Shown: piece by piece, positions 1-7,380 of the stretch
Position numbering within the stretch: position 1 is the stretch's first letter
How the letters are laid out: each line of letters opens with the position of its first letter
NCBI GenBank assembly: GCA_029820875.1
Contig: JALGUK010000026.1
Span: 1-12,460 of the forward strand
Reading direction: 5' to 3'
Origin: Candidatus Zipacnadia bacterium
GTDB taxonomy: Bacteria > Armatimonadota > UBA5377 > JALGUK01
DNA length: 12,460 bases
Program-made: the position numbers and the translations under genes
Notes under the pieces: model-generated
What the model saw: the letters and a program-made list of their open reading frames with translations, nothing else
Databases searched by the model: none
Told to the model about the DNA's origin: nothing

Positions 1-686
1 TGCTTATCGAAATACTGGTCCGGCGGCAGGAGGCTGTAAAATGTGTGGACGAACCCCTTGTAGCGTATCTTCCCGCCGCGTGCCTCGTCCAGGCGCGCCG
101 AGGTGCTGTTCATCCTGTTGCGGGCCGCCCAGTCTGCATCGAATGCATCCCAATAGAACGGCTCGCGGTATTCAAGAGCCGGCACCTGGCGATCGTTGAT
201 AGGGCCGACCTCGATACGCTCCCGCTTGGGAATCCGGCTGACCTTGGAGCTGAACCACCTGCAGCCCAGGTAATCCTCAAGAAATGTGTACACAGCGTAC
301 ATGCTGCCTCGGAGCCGCCCGCCGGCCAGGACCAGGTGCGGCGGCACTGTCCGGATGACGAAACCCTCCTTGCCCAGGGAGGAGAAGTTGATATTAATCC
401 CCAGTTCGTCGAGCTTCTTGCTGCGTCCGACCAGGAGCATCGGCCCGTCAACGGGGTCTGCGTCGGTCGCGATTGGAAGCTTGGCGCCGGAGATCTGCTG
501 CAGGAACATCTGGAGTTCCTCGGCTCCATGCCTCTCCGATGGCGAAGCATTTGATGCAATCACGATGGTGTAGTCACTGCGACCGCGATCTGCGACCACA
601 AGCGGTTGCGCAGCGATGCTCTGGACCGCCAGAAACGGACCCGTGAGTGCAAAAAGCAGACTTTCGAAATTCCAAGTCCAGCTCAT
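1..686 (-). CDS. Secreted DUF4838 / GH67-N-terminal-like protein (partial, 5' part)
   Basis: The minus-strand frame is open from an ATG at 686 to the left edge, giving 228 residues without a stop. The N-terminus is hydrophobic (about residues 9-26) and ends in a signal-peptidase-like IAA|Q site, so export is likely. The rest matches my memory of DUF4838 proteins, whose first part resembles the GH67 alpha-glucuronidase N-terminal domain: a block like ASPSERHGAEELQMFLQQ, then GRSKKLDELGI, LAGGRLRGSMYAVYTFLED, LGCRWF, REPFYWDAFDADWAARNR, and GFVHTFYSLLPP close to the edge. The family is linked to polysaccharide breakdown, but a specific activity cannot be assigned. The catalytic part would lie off the window. 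The ATG has an AAGGAG ribosome site 10 nt upstream. A TTG at 725 in the same frame would add a strongly basic n-region (see findings). It is divergent from the gmk operon, so probably regulated separately. Confidence 0.82.
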   Translation of the reverse strand, partial: MSWTWNFESLLFALTGPFLAVQSIAAQPLVVADRGRSDYTIVIASNASPSERHGAEELQMFLQQISGAKLPIATDADPVDGPMLLVGRSKKLDELGININFSSLGKEGFVIRTVPPHLVLAGGRLRGSMYAVYTFLEDYLGCRWFSSKVSRIPKRERIEVGPINDRQVPALEYREPFYWDAFDADWAARNRMNSTSARLDEARGGKIRYKGFVHTFYSLLPPDQYFDK

Positions 687-789
687 CAATAGCCATCTCC
701 TTTTTTGTCGGTTTTTTCTGCGCAAGCAGTGTCAATCCTTGTGTGCAAAGAGACTGTCGAAATATATCCCCGCACAAGCAAGGGGTACA

Positions 790-807
790 TCCGGCAGTTT
801 TGCCGGA
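790..807. repeat. Perfect inverted repeat TCCGGCA-GTTT-TGCCGGA
   Basis: A 7-bp perfect inverted repeat with a 4-nt loop. A further half-site, TCCGGCAG, recurs in direct orientation at 844-851. It lies about 105 nt upstream of the DUF4838 ATG. No T-run follows on either strand, so it is not a standard terminator. It may be an operator or a leader hairpin, but the function is unknown. Confidence 0.45.
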
Positions 808-957
808 AACGGTCTCGGCCTTTTTGCTGTTCAGTTGTGAACTTCCGGCAGGTCTTAAGTCGGTGTGAGCATCTGTCCTTAGTCCTGGGCCACCTTCAGA
901 TATTTCCCTGTTTCTTTTTGTCCTTTCCCACTTCCTTCGCACGCCCGCCGGGGACAA

Positions 958-977
958 GGAGGCCTTTTCCCGCCTCC
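958..977. other. Hairpin pairing a Shine-Dalgarno-like GGAGGC with GCCTCC
   Basis: GGAGGC at 958-963 can pair with GCCTCC at 972-977 across an 8-nt loop. On the plus strand the left arm is part of AAGGAGG, but no credible ORF starts just downstream. It may be a structural element of a leader or may be chance in GC-rich DNA. Confidence 0.25.
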
Positions 978-1083
978 CACCGCATTGCCTTCCGAGGTTG
1001 TGATAATTTCTTCACTTTTCCATCTTATTCCCGACTTTGTCAATTGGGTTTGCAAATGATGCAATGCCTGGTTGGGATGGCGA

Positions 1084-1112
1084 TTGCATTGCGCAGAGAA
1101 TTGTGTTAGAAT
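1084..1112 (+). promoter_or_regulatory. Sigma-70-type promoter of the gmk operon
   Basis: TTGCAT (-35, 1084-1089), a 17-nt spacer and TAGAAT (-10, 1107-1112), with TG one base ahead of the -10 (extended -10). Transcription would start near 1119, leaving an untranslated leader of about 80 nt before gmk. It is the best promoter match in the window and sits where the operon needs one. Confidence 0.62.
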
Positions 1113-1197
1113 GCCACGGCAGTTTCGGGTTAATAGCGCTTGTCGGTCCTCGCGTCGCCGGTGCCGCCGTTGGACCTGATTCGGGGTGTCTTGCCGG

Positions 1198-1830
1198 ATG
1201 CCGCCAAAGGGCATGTTGTTCGTTGTCTCAGGGCCTTCGGGAGTTGGCAAGGGGACCCTGATTCAGCGGGTGCTGGCAGACGTGAGGGATGTGCGCCTGA
1301 GCGTCTCGGTTACAACCAGACCACCGCGGCCGGGCGACAAGGACGGCGTGGACTACTTTTTCGTGAGCCATGAGCGCTTCGAACAGATGCGCGAAAACGA
1401 CGAACTGCTCGAGTGGGCGAACGTTCACGGGGACCTGTACGGCACGCCGCGCCGGCAGGTGTCCGAGGAGTTGGACAAGGGCCGGGATATTATCCTCGAA
1501 ATCGACTTCCAGGGCGCTCTGCAGGTGAGGCAGAAGCATCCGGATTGCGTTCTCGTCTTCGTGGCACCCCCTTCCTGGGAAGCGCTCAAGCAGCGGCTGA
1601 TTGGACGGCACACTGAGACCCAGGACGAGCTTGTGAGGCGCCTTCAGGCCGCAAGGCGGGAGCTTGCCAACATGAATCGCTACGACTTTCTGGTGGTCAA
1701 TGACTCAGTTGAACACGCAGCCGATGAGCTTAAGGCCATCTTCATAGGCGAGAGGTGCCGACTAACACGGACAGATTGGCAGGCACTTCGCGAGCGCATT
1801 TTAGCCGAATGCGAGCGTGACCTGGCATGA
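1198..1830 (+). CDS. gmk: Guanylate kinase
   Basis: Gmk is a cytoplasmic enzyme that phosphorylates GMP (and dGMP) with ATP to GDP (dGDP), an essential step in guanine nucleotide synthesis. The protein opens with MPPKGMLFVVSGPSGVGKGT, whose P-loop lies at residues 12-20. The GMP-binding features follow: SVTTRPPRPGD, VDYFFV, the EWANVHGDLYGTP block and the ILEIDFQG strand. The lid region includes RLIGRHTETQDELVRRL, followed by YDFLVVND. At 210 residues it has the usual length. I chose ATG 1198, with GGGG 11 nt upstream. A GTG at 1186 in the same frame adds four residues but has no good ribosome site. Gmk is the first gene of the operon, and its stop overlaps the coaBC start (ATGA), which suggests coupled translation. 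The identification is firm; only the start is open. Confidence 0.96.
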   Translation: MPPKGMLFVVSGPSGVGKGTLIQRVLADVRDVRLSVSVTTRPPRPGDKDGVDYFFVSHERFEQMRENDELLEWANVHGDLYGTPRRQVSEELDKGRDIILEIDFQGALQVRQKHPDCVLVFVAPPSWEALKQRLIGRHTETQDELVRRLQAARRELANMNRYDFLVVNDSVEHAADELKAIFIGERCRLTRTDWQALRERILAECERDLA

Positions 1831-3068
1831 GCGATGGTGCAGACAAGTCGCCGGTTTCGGGGAAGGTCGTGGTCCTGGGAGTTACTGGGAGCATCGCTGC
1901 TTACAAGGCCGCTGACTTGACGAGCAAGCTATGCCAGAGAGGCGCGGATGTCCGTGTGATTATGACTGAAAACGCAACGCGACTGGTCGCCCCGCTGACC
2001 TTCGAGTCATTGTCGGGATATAGGGTGGTCACAAGCCTTTGGGATGAGACCGCTGAGCACCGTTACGAGCACATCTCTCTTGCCGAGGACTCGGACGCGT
2101 TTGTCGTAGCGCCTGCCACCGCGAACATACTGGCCAAGGCCGCTGTCGGCATCGCAGACGATGCGCTCTCGACAGCAATCTGCACCATCGGCCCGCCGAT
2201 TATCTTCGCACCGGCGATGAACTTCCGGATGCTCGCCAACCCGGCCACGCAGGCCAACCTGCAGCGGCTCAAGGAGATGGGGCACGTCATTGTCGAGCCT
2301 GAGGCCGGTCACCTCGCTTGTGGTGAAGAGGGCCAAGGTCGCCTTGCACCCATCGAGGAGATTATCGCGGCCATCGAAAGGCTGCTGGAAAAGAAGAGCG
2401 ATCTGGCCGGGGTTGGGATCGTGGTTACTTCCGGCCCCACGCGAGAGCCGATAGACCCGGTGCGCTTCATCTCCAACGCGTCGAGCGGCCGGATGGGGCA
2501 TGCAATCGCCGAGGCGGCCGTTCGCAGGGGGGCGCGGGTAACTCTCATATCAGGCCCTGTGCCTGTGCTTGCTCCGTTGGACGCCGAGATCGTGCCGGTC
2601 ACAACAACCCAGCAAATGCACGATGCGGTGATTGAGGCGTTCCAGCAAGCCGATGTCGTCATCGCCGCCGGTGCACCCGCGGATTTCGCGCCGGCGCACA
2701 GTTCCGACAGCAAGCTCAAGAAGGCCGGCGTTGATACGCTCAACTTGGAACTGAAGCCTACGCCGGATATCCTGGCCGAGCTTGGGCGGCGCAAGGGCGC
2801 TCGGATACTCGTCGGTTTCGCGGCCGAGACCGAAGACCTTATTGAGAACGCCAGAAGCAAGCTCGCGGCCAAGAACCTGGACTTGGTCGTCGCTAATGAC
2901 GTCACTCAGAACGGTGCGGGCTTTGAAAGCGAGACGAATGTCGTCACGTTGATACCACGCGACGGCGAGGCTATTGCCCTGCCGCGGATGCACAAGCGCC
3001 TGGTGGCCGATTACATCCTGGACCACGTCGGGCGGATACTTGCGGAGCGTCGTGGACCATCGGGCTGA
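1827..3068 (+). CDS. coaBC: Bifunctional phosphopantothenoylcysteine decarboxylase / phosphopantothenate-cysteine ligase
   Basis: CoaBC catalyses two consecutive steps of coenzyme A synthesis: CTP-dependent joining of 4'-phosphopantothenate with cysteine (CoaB, C-terminal), then FMN-dependent decarboxylation to 4'-phosphopantetheine (CoaC, N-terminal). In the CoaC half I see [14 protein letters not shown] (18-31), the active-site His in YEHISLA (H82), the PAMN substrate motif (129-132) and the reactive Cys of [13 protein letters not shown] (C165). The CoaB half starts near residue 195 with [18 protein letters not shown], including N217 of [10 protein letters not shown], and has the lysines of KLKK (296-299) and the late GFAAET and ANDV motifs. 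Length is 413 residues, normal for the fusion. The usual AAVADFRP-like stretch reads [10 protein letters not shown] (280-289), one residue longer and without the Arg. The start overlaps the gmk stop by 4 nt. Confidence 0.97.
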   Translation: MSDGADKSPVSGKVVVLGVTGSIAAYKAADLTSKLCQRGADVRVIMTENATRLVAPLTFESLSGYRVVTSLWDETAEHRYEHISLAEDSDAFVVAPATANILAKAAVGIADDALSTAICTIGPPIIFAPAMNFRMLANPATQANLQRLKEMGHVIVEPEAGHLACGEEGQGRLAPIEEIIAAIERLLEKKSDLAGVGIVVTSGPTREPIDPVRFISNASSGRMGHAIAEAAVRRGARVTLISGPVPVLAPLDAEIVPVTTTQQMHDAVIEAFQQADVVIAAGAPADFAPAHSSDSKLKKAGVDTLNLELKPTPDILAELGRRKGARILVGFAAETEDLIENARSKLAAKNLDLVVANDVTQNGAGFESETNVVTLIPRDGEAIALPRMHKRLVADYILDHVGRILAERRGPSG

Positions 3069-3088
3069 GCCGCCTAAATGCTTCGTTT

Positions 3089-3096
3089 GGAGGAGG
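3089..3096 (+). promoter_or_regulatory. Strong ribosome binding site of metK
   Basis: GGAGGAGG immediately ahead of the ATG at 3098. It fixes the metK start and rules out the out-of-frame ATG at 3078. The coaBC-metK gap is only 29 nt, so no riboswitch or separate promoter fits there. Confidence 0.75.
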
Positions 3097-3097
3097 A

Positions 3098-4267
3098 ATG
3101 TCTAACTTGGCAAGCGATTGCTACCTCATTACCTCGGAGTCCGTCACGGAGGGGCATCCGGACAAAGTGGCGGACCGGATTTCAGATGCTATCCTTGATG
3201 CCATCCTGGCCGGTGATCCGGAGGCTCATGTCGCCTGTGAAACGCTCCTTAGCACCGGCTTGTGCATTGTGGCGGGAGAGATTACAACCCGGACCTATGT
3301 TGATATTCCCCAGGTAGTGCGCAGCACCATCAAGGATGTGGGATACACACGGGCAAAGTACGGGTTCGACGGCGACACGGTCGGAGTATTGACCGCCATC
3401 CAGGAGCAGTCGCCGGACATTGCGCAGGGTGTCAATCGCGATGACCCTCTGCAGCAGGGCGCCGGCGACCAGGGCATGATGTACGGATTCGCCACGAAAG
3501 AGACGGACGAATTGATGCCGATGCCGATTATGCTCGCCCACAAGCTCGCGCGGCGCCTGGCCGAAGTGCGCAAGAATCACATCCTTGGCTACCTCCGGCC
3601 CGACGGAAAGAGCCAGGTGACGGTGGAGTACCGGGACGGCAAACCGGTCCGGGTGGCCCGAATCACGATGGCGGCCCAGCACAAGGACGGGGTTCCACTG
3701 GAGGAGATTCGAGCGGACATCGAGGAGAAGGTTATTCGCCCGACGATCCCTCCGGAGCTGTATCAAGATACAACTGTCATCGTCAACGGTACGGGCAAGT
3801 TCGTCGTCGGTGGCCCCCAGGCTGATACCGGCCTGACAGGACGCAAAATTATCGTGGATACTTACGGCGGCATAGCCCGCCATGGCGGCGGATGCTTCTC
3901 CGGCAAGGACCCTTCAAAGGTGGACCGGTCTGCCAGCTACATGGCGCGGTATGTGACCAAGAACGTAGTCGCGGCCGGCCTCGCGGACAAATGTGAGCTC
4001 CAGTTGTCTTACACCATCGGCATCGCCGAGCCGCAGTCAGTCGCCGTGGACTGCTTCGGGACCGAGAAAATCCCCCAGGAACGTCTCCTGCAGATTATCA
4101 AGGACCGCTTCGACTTTCGGCCCCGGGCCATCATCGAGAGGCTTGACCTATGTCGCCCGATATACACCCAAACCGCGGCATACGGCCACTTCGGGCGCTC
4201 AGAGCCGGAATTCACGTGGGAGCGCACCGACATGGTGGATTCGCTCCGTGAAGCGGCGGGAATCTGA
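3098..4267 (+). CDS. metK: S-adenosylmethionine synthetase
   Basis: MetK makes S-adenosylmethionine from methionine and ATP, releasing phosphate and pyrophosphate. It is cytoplasmic, normally a tetramer of active dimers, and needs Mg2+ and K+. The signature GAGDQG is at residues 121-126. GHPDK (19-23) begins the ATP-site motif and is followed by [11 protein letters not shown]. The second family signature reads [16 protein letters not shown] at 263-278, with Cys where Ala is most common; the family tolerates this. The C-terminal TAAYGHFGR block is present. At 389 residues it has the standard length. It supplies the methyl donor of the cell and sits between coaBC and priA, an insertion into the otherwise common gmk-coaBC-priA-def-fmt order. 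No SAM-riboswitch-sized leader precedes it, so control is probably at the operon level. Confidence 0.98.
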   Translation: MSNLASDCYLITSESVTEGHPDKVADRISDAILDAILAGDPEAHVACETLLSTGLCIVAGEITTRTYVDIPQVVRSTIKDVGYTRAKYGFDGDTVGVLTAIQEQSPDIAQGVNRDDPLQQGAGDQGMMYGFATKETDELMPMPIMLAHKLARRLAEVRKNHILGYLRPDGKSQVTVEYRDGKPVRVARITMAAQHKDGVPLEEIRADIEEKVIRPTIPPELYQDTTVIVNGTGKFVVGGPQADTGLTGRKIIVDTYGGIARHGGGCFSGKDPSKVDRSASYMARYVTKNVVAAGLADKCELQLSYTIGIAEPQSVAVDCFGTEKIPQERLLQIIKDRFDFRPRAIIERLDLCRPIYTQTAAYGHFGRSEPEFTWERTDMVDSLREAAGI

Positions 4268-4305
4268 CGAAACCTGAGGGGTGGGCTGCAACGACGTTCG
4301 TCGAG

Positions 4306-6744
4306 GTGCTTGTGGACCGTGCTGGGGGTGGCCCGGCGGAGCCGCTGACCTACCGTGTCCCGCCGCAGCTTGCGGATGTCGTGGCGGTAGGGAGCGCCGT
4401 TTTGGTTCCACTTCTGAAGCAGCGGGTGCCCGGGTATGTGGTGGGCGTATCGGACGAGCCTCCACCGTTTCGGACCCGGGATGTCGTAAGTGTTCTAAGC
4501 CCGCAGCCGCTCTTTGACAATCGGCTCCTACAGCTTGCTAAATGGGTGGCGCATCATTACGCGTGCGACTTGCTCCCGGCGGTCAAGTGCTTGCTGCCCC
4601 CCGGAGCGCTGAAGAGGTCGGCACGCTACCTGAAGGCGGCCCCGGGCGCCGCCGAGGCATTGGCAGGGCTGGAGAAGACAGCCCCGCGCCAGGCCCGCGT
4701 CTTGCGCGAGATACTGGACAGGGGCGGACAAGCGTCCTATTATGTTCTGCGGCGGCGTCTGAAGGGAAGGGACGTCGCAGGCGCATTGCGGAATCTTGCC
4801 GAGAGGGGCCTCATCCTCGACCAGACGACCATCCAGGCACCGCCGGTTAGTACATACTATGAAACCGCGGTGGAGCTGGAGGTCGAAGACAACGAATTCA
4901 AGGAGGCTCTCGAGGCCCTCCCGAAGCGGGCACACCGGCAGCGGGCCGTTCTTGAGCTTCTTAGGAATGTCGGCGAGGCGATGACTGAGGCGGAGTTGAG
5001 GAGACGCACCGGTGCATCACATGCGACAGTTAGCGCCCTTGAGCAGCGTCGGCTCGTCCGTCGGATTCGGCGCGAAGTGCTGCGAACCCCCGCCTGGGGG
5101 CTCTCGGGAGCGCCCGCTAAACCGCTCAGGCCGACCTGTGCACAATTGGCCGCACTCGAAAAAGTCCAGGCGGCGCTCGATGGGAAGCCACCGCGTGTCG
5201 TGCTCCTGCACGGTATCACCTCAAGCGGCAAGACCGAGGTGTACCTGCAGGCAATCCAGTCCGCCCTCGAGCGGGGGCTGCAGGCCATTGTAATCGTCCC
5301 CGAAATTGCGCTCACACCCCAGATAGTCGGGCGCTTCGAGGCACGATTCAAGGGGCGTACAGCGCTTCTTCATAGTCACCTTTCGGCCGGGGAGAGATAT
5401 GACGAGTGGCGGCGCGTCCGCGAAGGGCTGGCTGATGTGGTGATAGGGGCACGCTCGGCGATCTTTGCGCCGCTGTTGAGGCTTGGCCTTATCGTGGTTG
5501 ACGAGGAGCATGAGCCGGCGTATAAACAGGAGAGCGAGCCGCGCTATCACGCCCGCGATGTGGCGCTTGCGAGGGCGAAGCTGGAGGGCGCAGCCGTCAT
5601 ACTTGGAAGCGCCACGCCGAGCCTGGAGACCTATCAACGGGCGCAGTCCGGTGAGTTTGCGCTTGTGGAGCTTCCCGAACGGATTGACTCCTTCCCGCTT
5701 CCGCCCGTCGAGCTGGTGGACCTCCGGCAGGAGCATAAAGCCGGCAATGATTCGCCGCTCAGCCGGGCACTTTTGCAGGCAATTGGCGAGGCCCTTGCTG
5801 AGGGGAAGCAGGTATTGTTGTTCCTTAACCGTAGGGGGTTTTCGACATTTGTACTATGCTGGGATTGCGGGAAGGCGTTGCGCTGCCCGAACTGCGGGGT
5901 GTCGCTGACTTACCACCGGCGCGAGGGCGACCTGCGCTGCCATCATTGCGAGTTCACACGAAAGCCTCCGGACGTGTGCGAGGAGTGCGGCGGGACCGAC
6001 ATAGGCTACCTGGGCACGGGGACTGAGCGGGTCGAGGATATCATTGCAAAGGAGTTCCCGCAGGCGAGGGTGGCTCGCCTTGACCGTGACACAACATCGC
6101 GAAAGGGAGCGTATGTGCGGCTCCTGCAGGACTTCGCCGACCGTAAAACCGATATATTGGTCGGCACTCAGATGGTCGCCAAGGGACTGGACTTTCCGGG
6201 GGTGTCGCTCGTCGGGGTCATTCATGCCGATACGTCGCTGAACTTTCCCGATTTCCGTGCCGCCGAGCGTACATTCCAGATATTGACCCAGGTCAGCGGG
6301 CGCGCAGGTAGAGCCGGCGACGGGCGTGTAATCGTGCAAACGGTTGAACCGGACCATTATGCAATCGCCGCGGCGAAGAATCATGATTACAAATTGTTCT
6401 ATCAAGAGGAAATCGAGTTCCGCCGTGCTCTCGGATATCCGCCCTTCGGCCACCTCATCCGGCTGATTGCTACGGGCCGGTATAAGGCTCCGACCGAGGA
6501 GCTGATTGCGGAGCTGGCCGACATTCTACGCGGCGATGTGGAGCAGTTAAACGGGGAAGTCCAGATTCTTGGACCGGCCGCAGCGCCTTTAGCGAGGCTC
6601 AGGCGCATGTTCCGCCAGCATTTGCTTCTCAAGGGCGCAGATGCTGACACGCTGCTTGCAGTCGTGAAGAGGGCGCTGGGAAAACTTACGTCCACGCAGC
6701 GGGCCAAGATAACCGTTGATGTGGATCCGATTTCGATGATGTGA
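4306..6744 (+). CDS. priA: Primosomal protein N', replication-restart 3'-5' helicase
   Basis: PriA recognises stalled or collapsed replication forks, remodels them and starts reloading of the replicative helicase. Numbered from GTG 4306 (812 residues), the N-terminal 3'-DNA-binding domain includes EPLTYRVPPQL. A winged-helix region follows near 127-170. The helicase core has Walker A GITSSGKT (303-310), Walker B DEEH (399-402) and QVSGRAGR motif VI (662-669). Eight cysteines that bind two zinc ions lie at 518/521, 527/530, 545/548 and 558/561, all present. It is longer than the 732-residue E. coli protein. The start is uncertain: the conserved opening FVEVLVD is encoded partly upstream of the GTG, so translation may begin at a non-standard codon between 4264 and 4294 (see findings). 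The gap to metK is 38 nt from this GTG. Confidence 0.95.
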   Translation: MLVDRAGGGPAEPLTYRVPPQLADVVAVGSAVLVPLLKQRVPGYVVGVSDEPPPFRTRDVVSVLSPQPLFDNRLLQLAKWVAHHYACDLLPAVKCLLPPGALKRSARYLKAAPGAAEALAGLEKTAPRQARVLREILDRGGQASYYVLRRRLKGRDVAGALRNLAERGLILDQTTIQAPPVSTYYETAVELEVEDNEFKEALEALPKRAHRQRAVLELLRNVGEAMTEAELRRRTGASHATVSALEQRRLVRRIRREVLRTPAWGLSGAPAKPLRPTCAQLAALEKVQAALDGKPPRVVLLHGITSSGKTEVYLQAIQSALERGLQAIVIVPEIALTPQIVGRFEARFKGRTALLHSHLSAGERYDEWRRVREGLADVVIGARSAIFAPLLRLGLIVVDEEHEPAYKQESEPRYHARDVALARAKLEGAAVILGSATPSLETYQRAQSGEFALVELPERIDSFPLPPVELVDLRQEHKAGNDSPLSRALLQAIGEALAEGKQVLLFLNRRGFSTFVLCWDCGKALRCPNCGVSLTYHRREGDLRCHHCEFTRKPPDVCEECGGTDIGYLGTGTERVEDIIAKEFPQARVARLDRDTTSRKGAYVRLLQDFADRKTDILVGTQMVAKGLDFPGVSLVGVIHADTSLNFPDFRAAERTFQILTQVSGRAGRAGDGRVIVQTVEPDHYAIAAAKNHDYKLFYQEEIEFRRALGYPPFGHLIRLIATGRYKAPTEELIAELADILRGDVEQLNGEVQILGPAAAPLARLRRMFRQHLLLKGADADTLLAVVKRALGKLTSTQRAKITVDVDPISMM

Positions 6745-6769
6745 CGTTGGATATCTCTGAGGCCCTTGT

Positions 6770-6776
6770 GGAGGGG
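6770..6776 (+). promoter_or_regulatory. Ribosome binding site deciding the def start
   Basis: GGAGGGG precedes ATG 6781 at normal spacing. It favours this ATG over the in-frame GTG at 6766, which would place the Shine-Dalgarno sequence inside the gene and add five non-conserved residues. Confidence 0.7.
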
Positions 6777-6780
6777 AACA

Positions 6781-7380
6781 ATGGCGGTATTAGATGTTGT
6801 GAAGTATCCTGCAAAGGTGCTTCGAAAAAAGGCGAAAGCAGTCAAGAACGTTGATGCGCGGGTGCAACAGCTCATTGACGACATGATGGAGACAATGATT
6901 GCAGAGCCTGGCCTGGGCCTGGCTGCTCCGCAGGTCAGCCAGTCGGTTCGAGTGATTGTCGCCCGCGACGATGAACGAAAGTTCGCCTTGGTGAATCCGA
7001 AAATCGTCGGCCGGGCGGGGCGCCAGACAGGCATGGAGGGGTGCCTGTCTCTGCCGGGTCTTCGAGGGGATGTCCCACGGGCGGAACAGGTGACAGTCAC
7101 AGGACTGAACCGAACTGGGAAGCGCATAAATATCGAGGCTGAGGGCCTGCTCGCACGTGTCTTCCAGCACGAGATAGATCACCTCGACGGCAAGCTCTTC
7201 GTAGATCGCGTTGATGAGGATACTCTCTGCTGGCTCGTGCCGGACGAGGAAGCAGAGGACGGCTATCGAATGGAGCCGACAACGCTTGCCAATGCATTAG
7301 CAGAGCTGGAACGCCTTTACGGACGGCGGGAGTCTGCCATTGAGAATCGTGTTCTGGGGGACGCCAGAATTCGCTTGTGA
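6781..7380 (+). CDS. def: Peptide deformylase
   Basis: Def removes the formyl group from the N-terminal methionine of new proteins as they leave the ribosome. All three metal-site motifs are visible: GLGLAAPQ (44-51), EGCLSLPG with metal ligand C88 (86-93), and QHEIDHLDG with H130, E131 and H134. These are the Fe2+/Zn2+ ligands and the catalytic glutamate. The protein is 199 residues, somewhat longer than the roughly 170 of E. coli because of a tail after about residue 165 (LANALAELERLYGRRE), a likely helix. Its partner fmt starts inside the last 41 nt of this gene, which suggests translational coupling of the enzymes that add and remove the formyl group. The gap after priA is 36 nt. Confidence 0.97.
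   Translation: MAVLDVVKYPAKVLRKKAKAVKNVDARVQQLIDDMMETMIAEPGLGLAAPQVSQSVRVIVARDDERKFALVNPKIVGRAGRQTGMEGCLSLPGLRGDVPRAEQVTVTGLNRTGKRINIEAEGLLARVFQHEIDHLDGKLFVDRVDEDTLCWLVPDEEAEDGYRMEPTTLANALAELERLYGRRESAIENRVLGDARIRL
7328..7332 (+). promoter_or_regulatory. Ribosome binding site of fmt inside def
   Basis: GGGAG lies 7 nt before the TTG at 7340, within the def coding region. It supports the TTG start that gives the conserved MRIVFWGTPEFA opening. Confidence 0.6.

Larger units (their letters stand above)
687..1197. other. Divergent intergenic region without a supported gene
   Basis: About 510 nt separate the leftward DUF4838 gene from gmk. Open frames here are short, overlap on both strands and show no recognisable protein family, so I treat the stretch as non-coding. 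It holds an inverted repeat at 790-807, a hairpin at 958-977, a pyrimidine-rich tract around 902-938, a TTGCA/TGCAA motif cluster at 1050-1095 and the rightward promoter at 1084-1112. The expected gmk leader is roughly 80 nt. I found no convincing promoter for the leftward gene: a TATATT (761-766, minus strand) lacks a good -35 partner. Confidence 0.7.

Noticed and set aside
45..554. Plus-strand 169-residue open frame
   Set aside because: It lies opposite the DUF4838 gene, whose minus-strand frame carries the conserved family motifs.
707..735. TTGACA -35 box on the minus strand for the DUF4838 gene
   Set aside because: The -35 hexamer is perfect, but the sequence 17 nt downstream reads ACCGAC, not a -10, and the transcript would start at the ribosome site.
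574..957. Minus-strand frame overlapping the DUF4838 start
   Set aside because: It shares the ribosome site region but reads another frame, with no recognisable domain and a stop inside the DUF4838 gene.
3069..3097. SAM riboswitch before metK
   Set aside because: The gap is only 29 nt, too short for any known SAM riboswitch of the common classes, and holds just the ribosome site.
3182..3883. Long minus-strand open frame across metK
   Set aside because: It is antisense to a fully conserved gene and its translation resembles no family. The same holds for the minus-strand frames within coaBC, priA, fmt and the YfhO-like gene.
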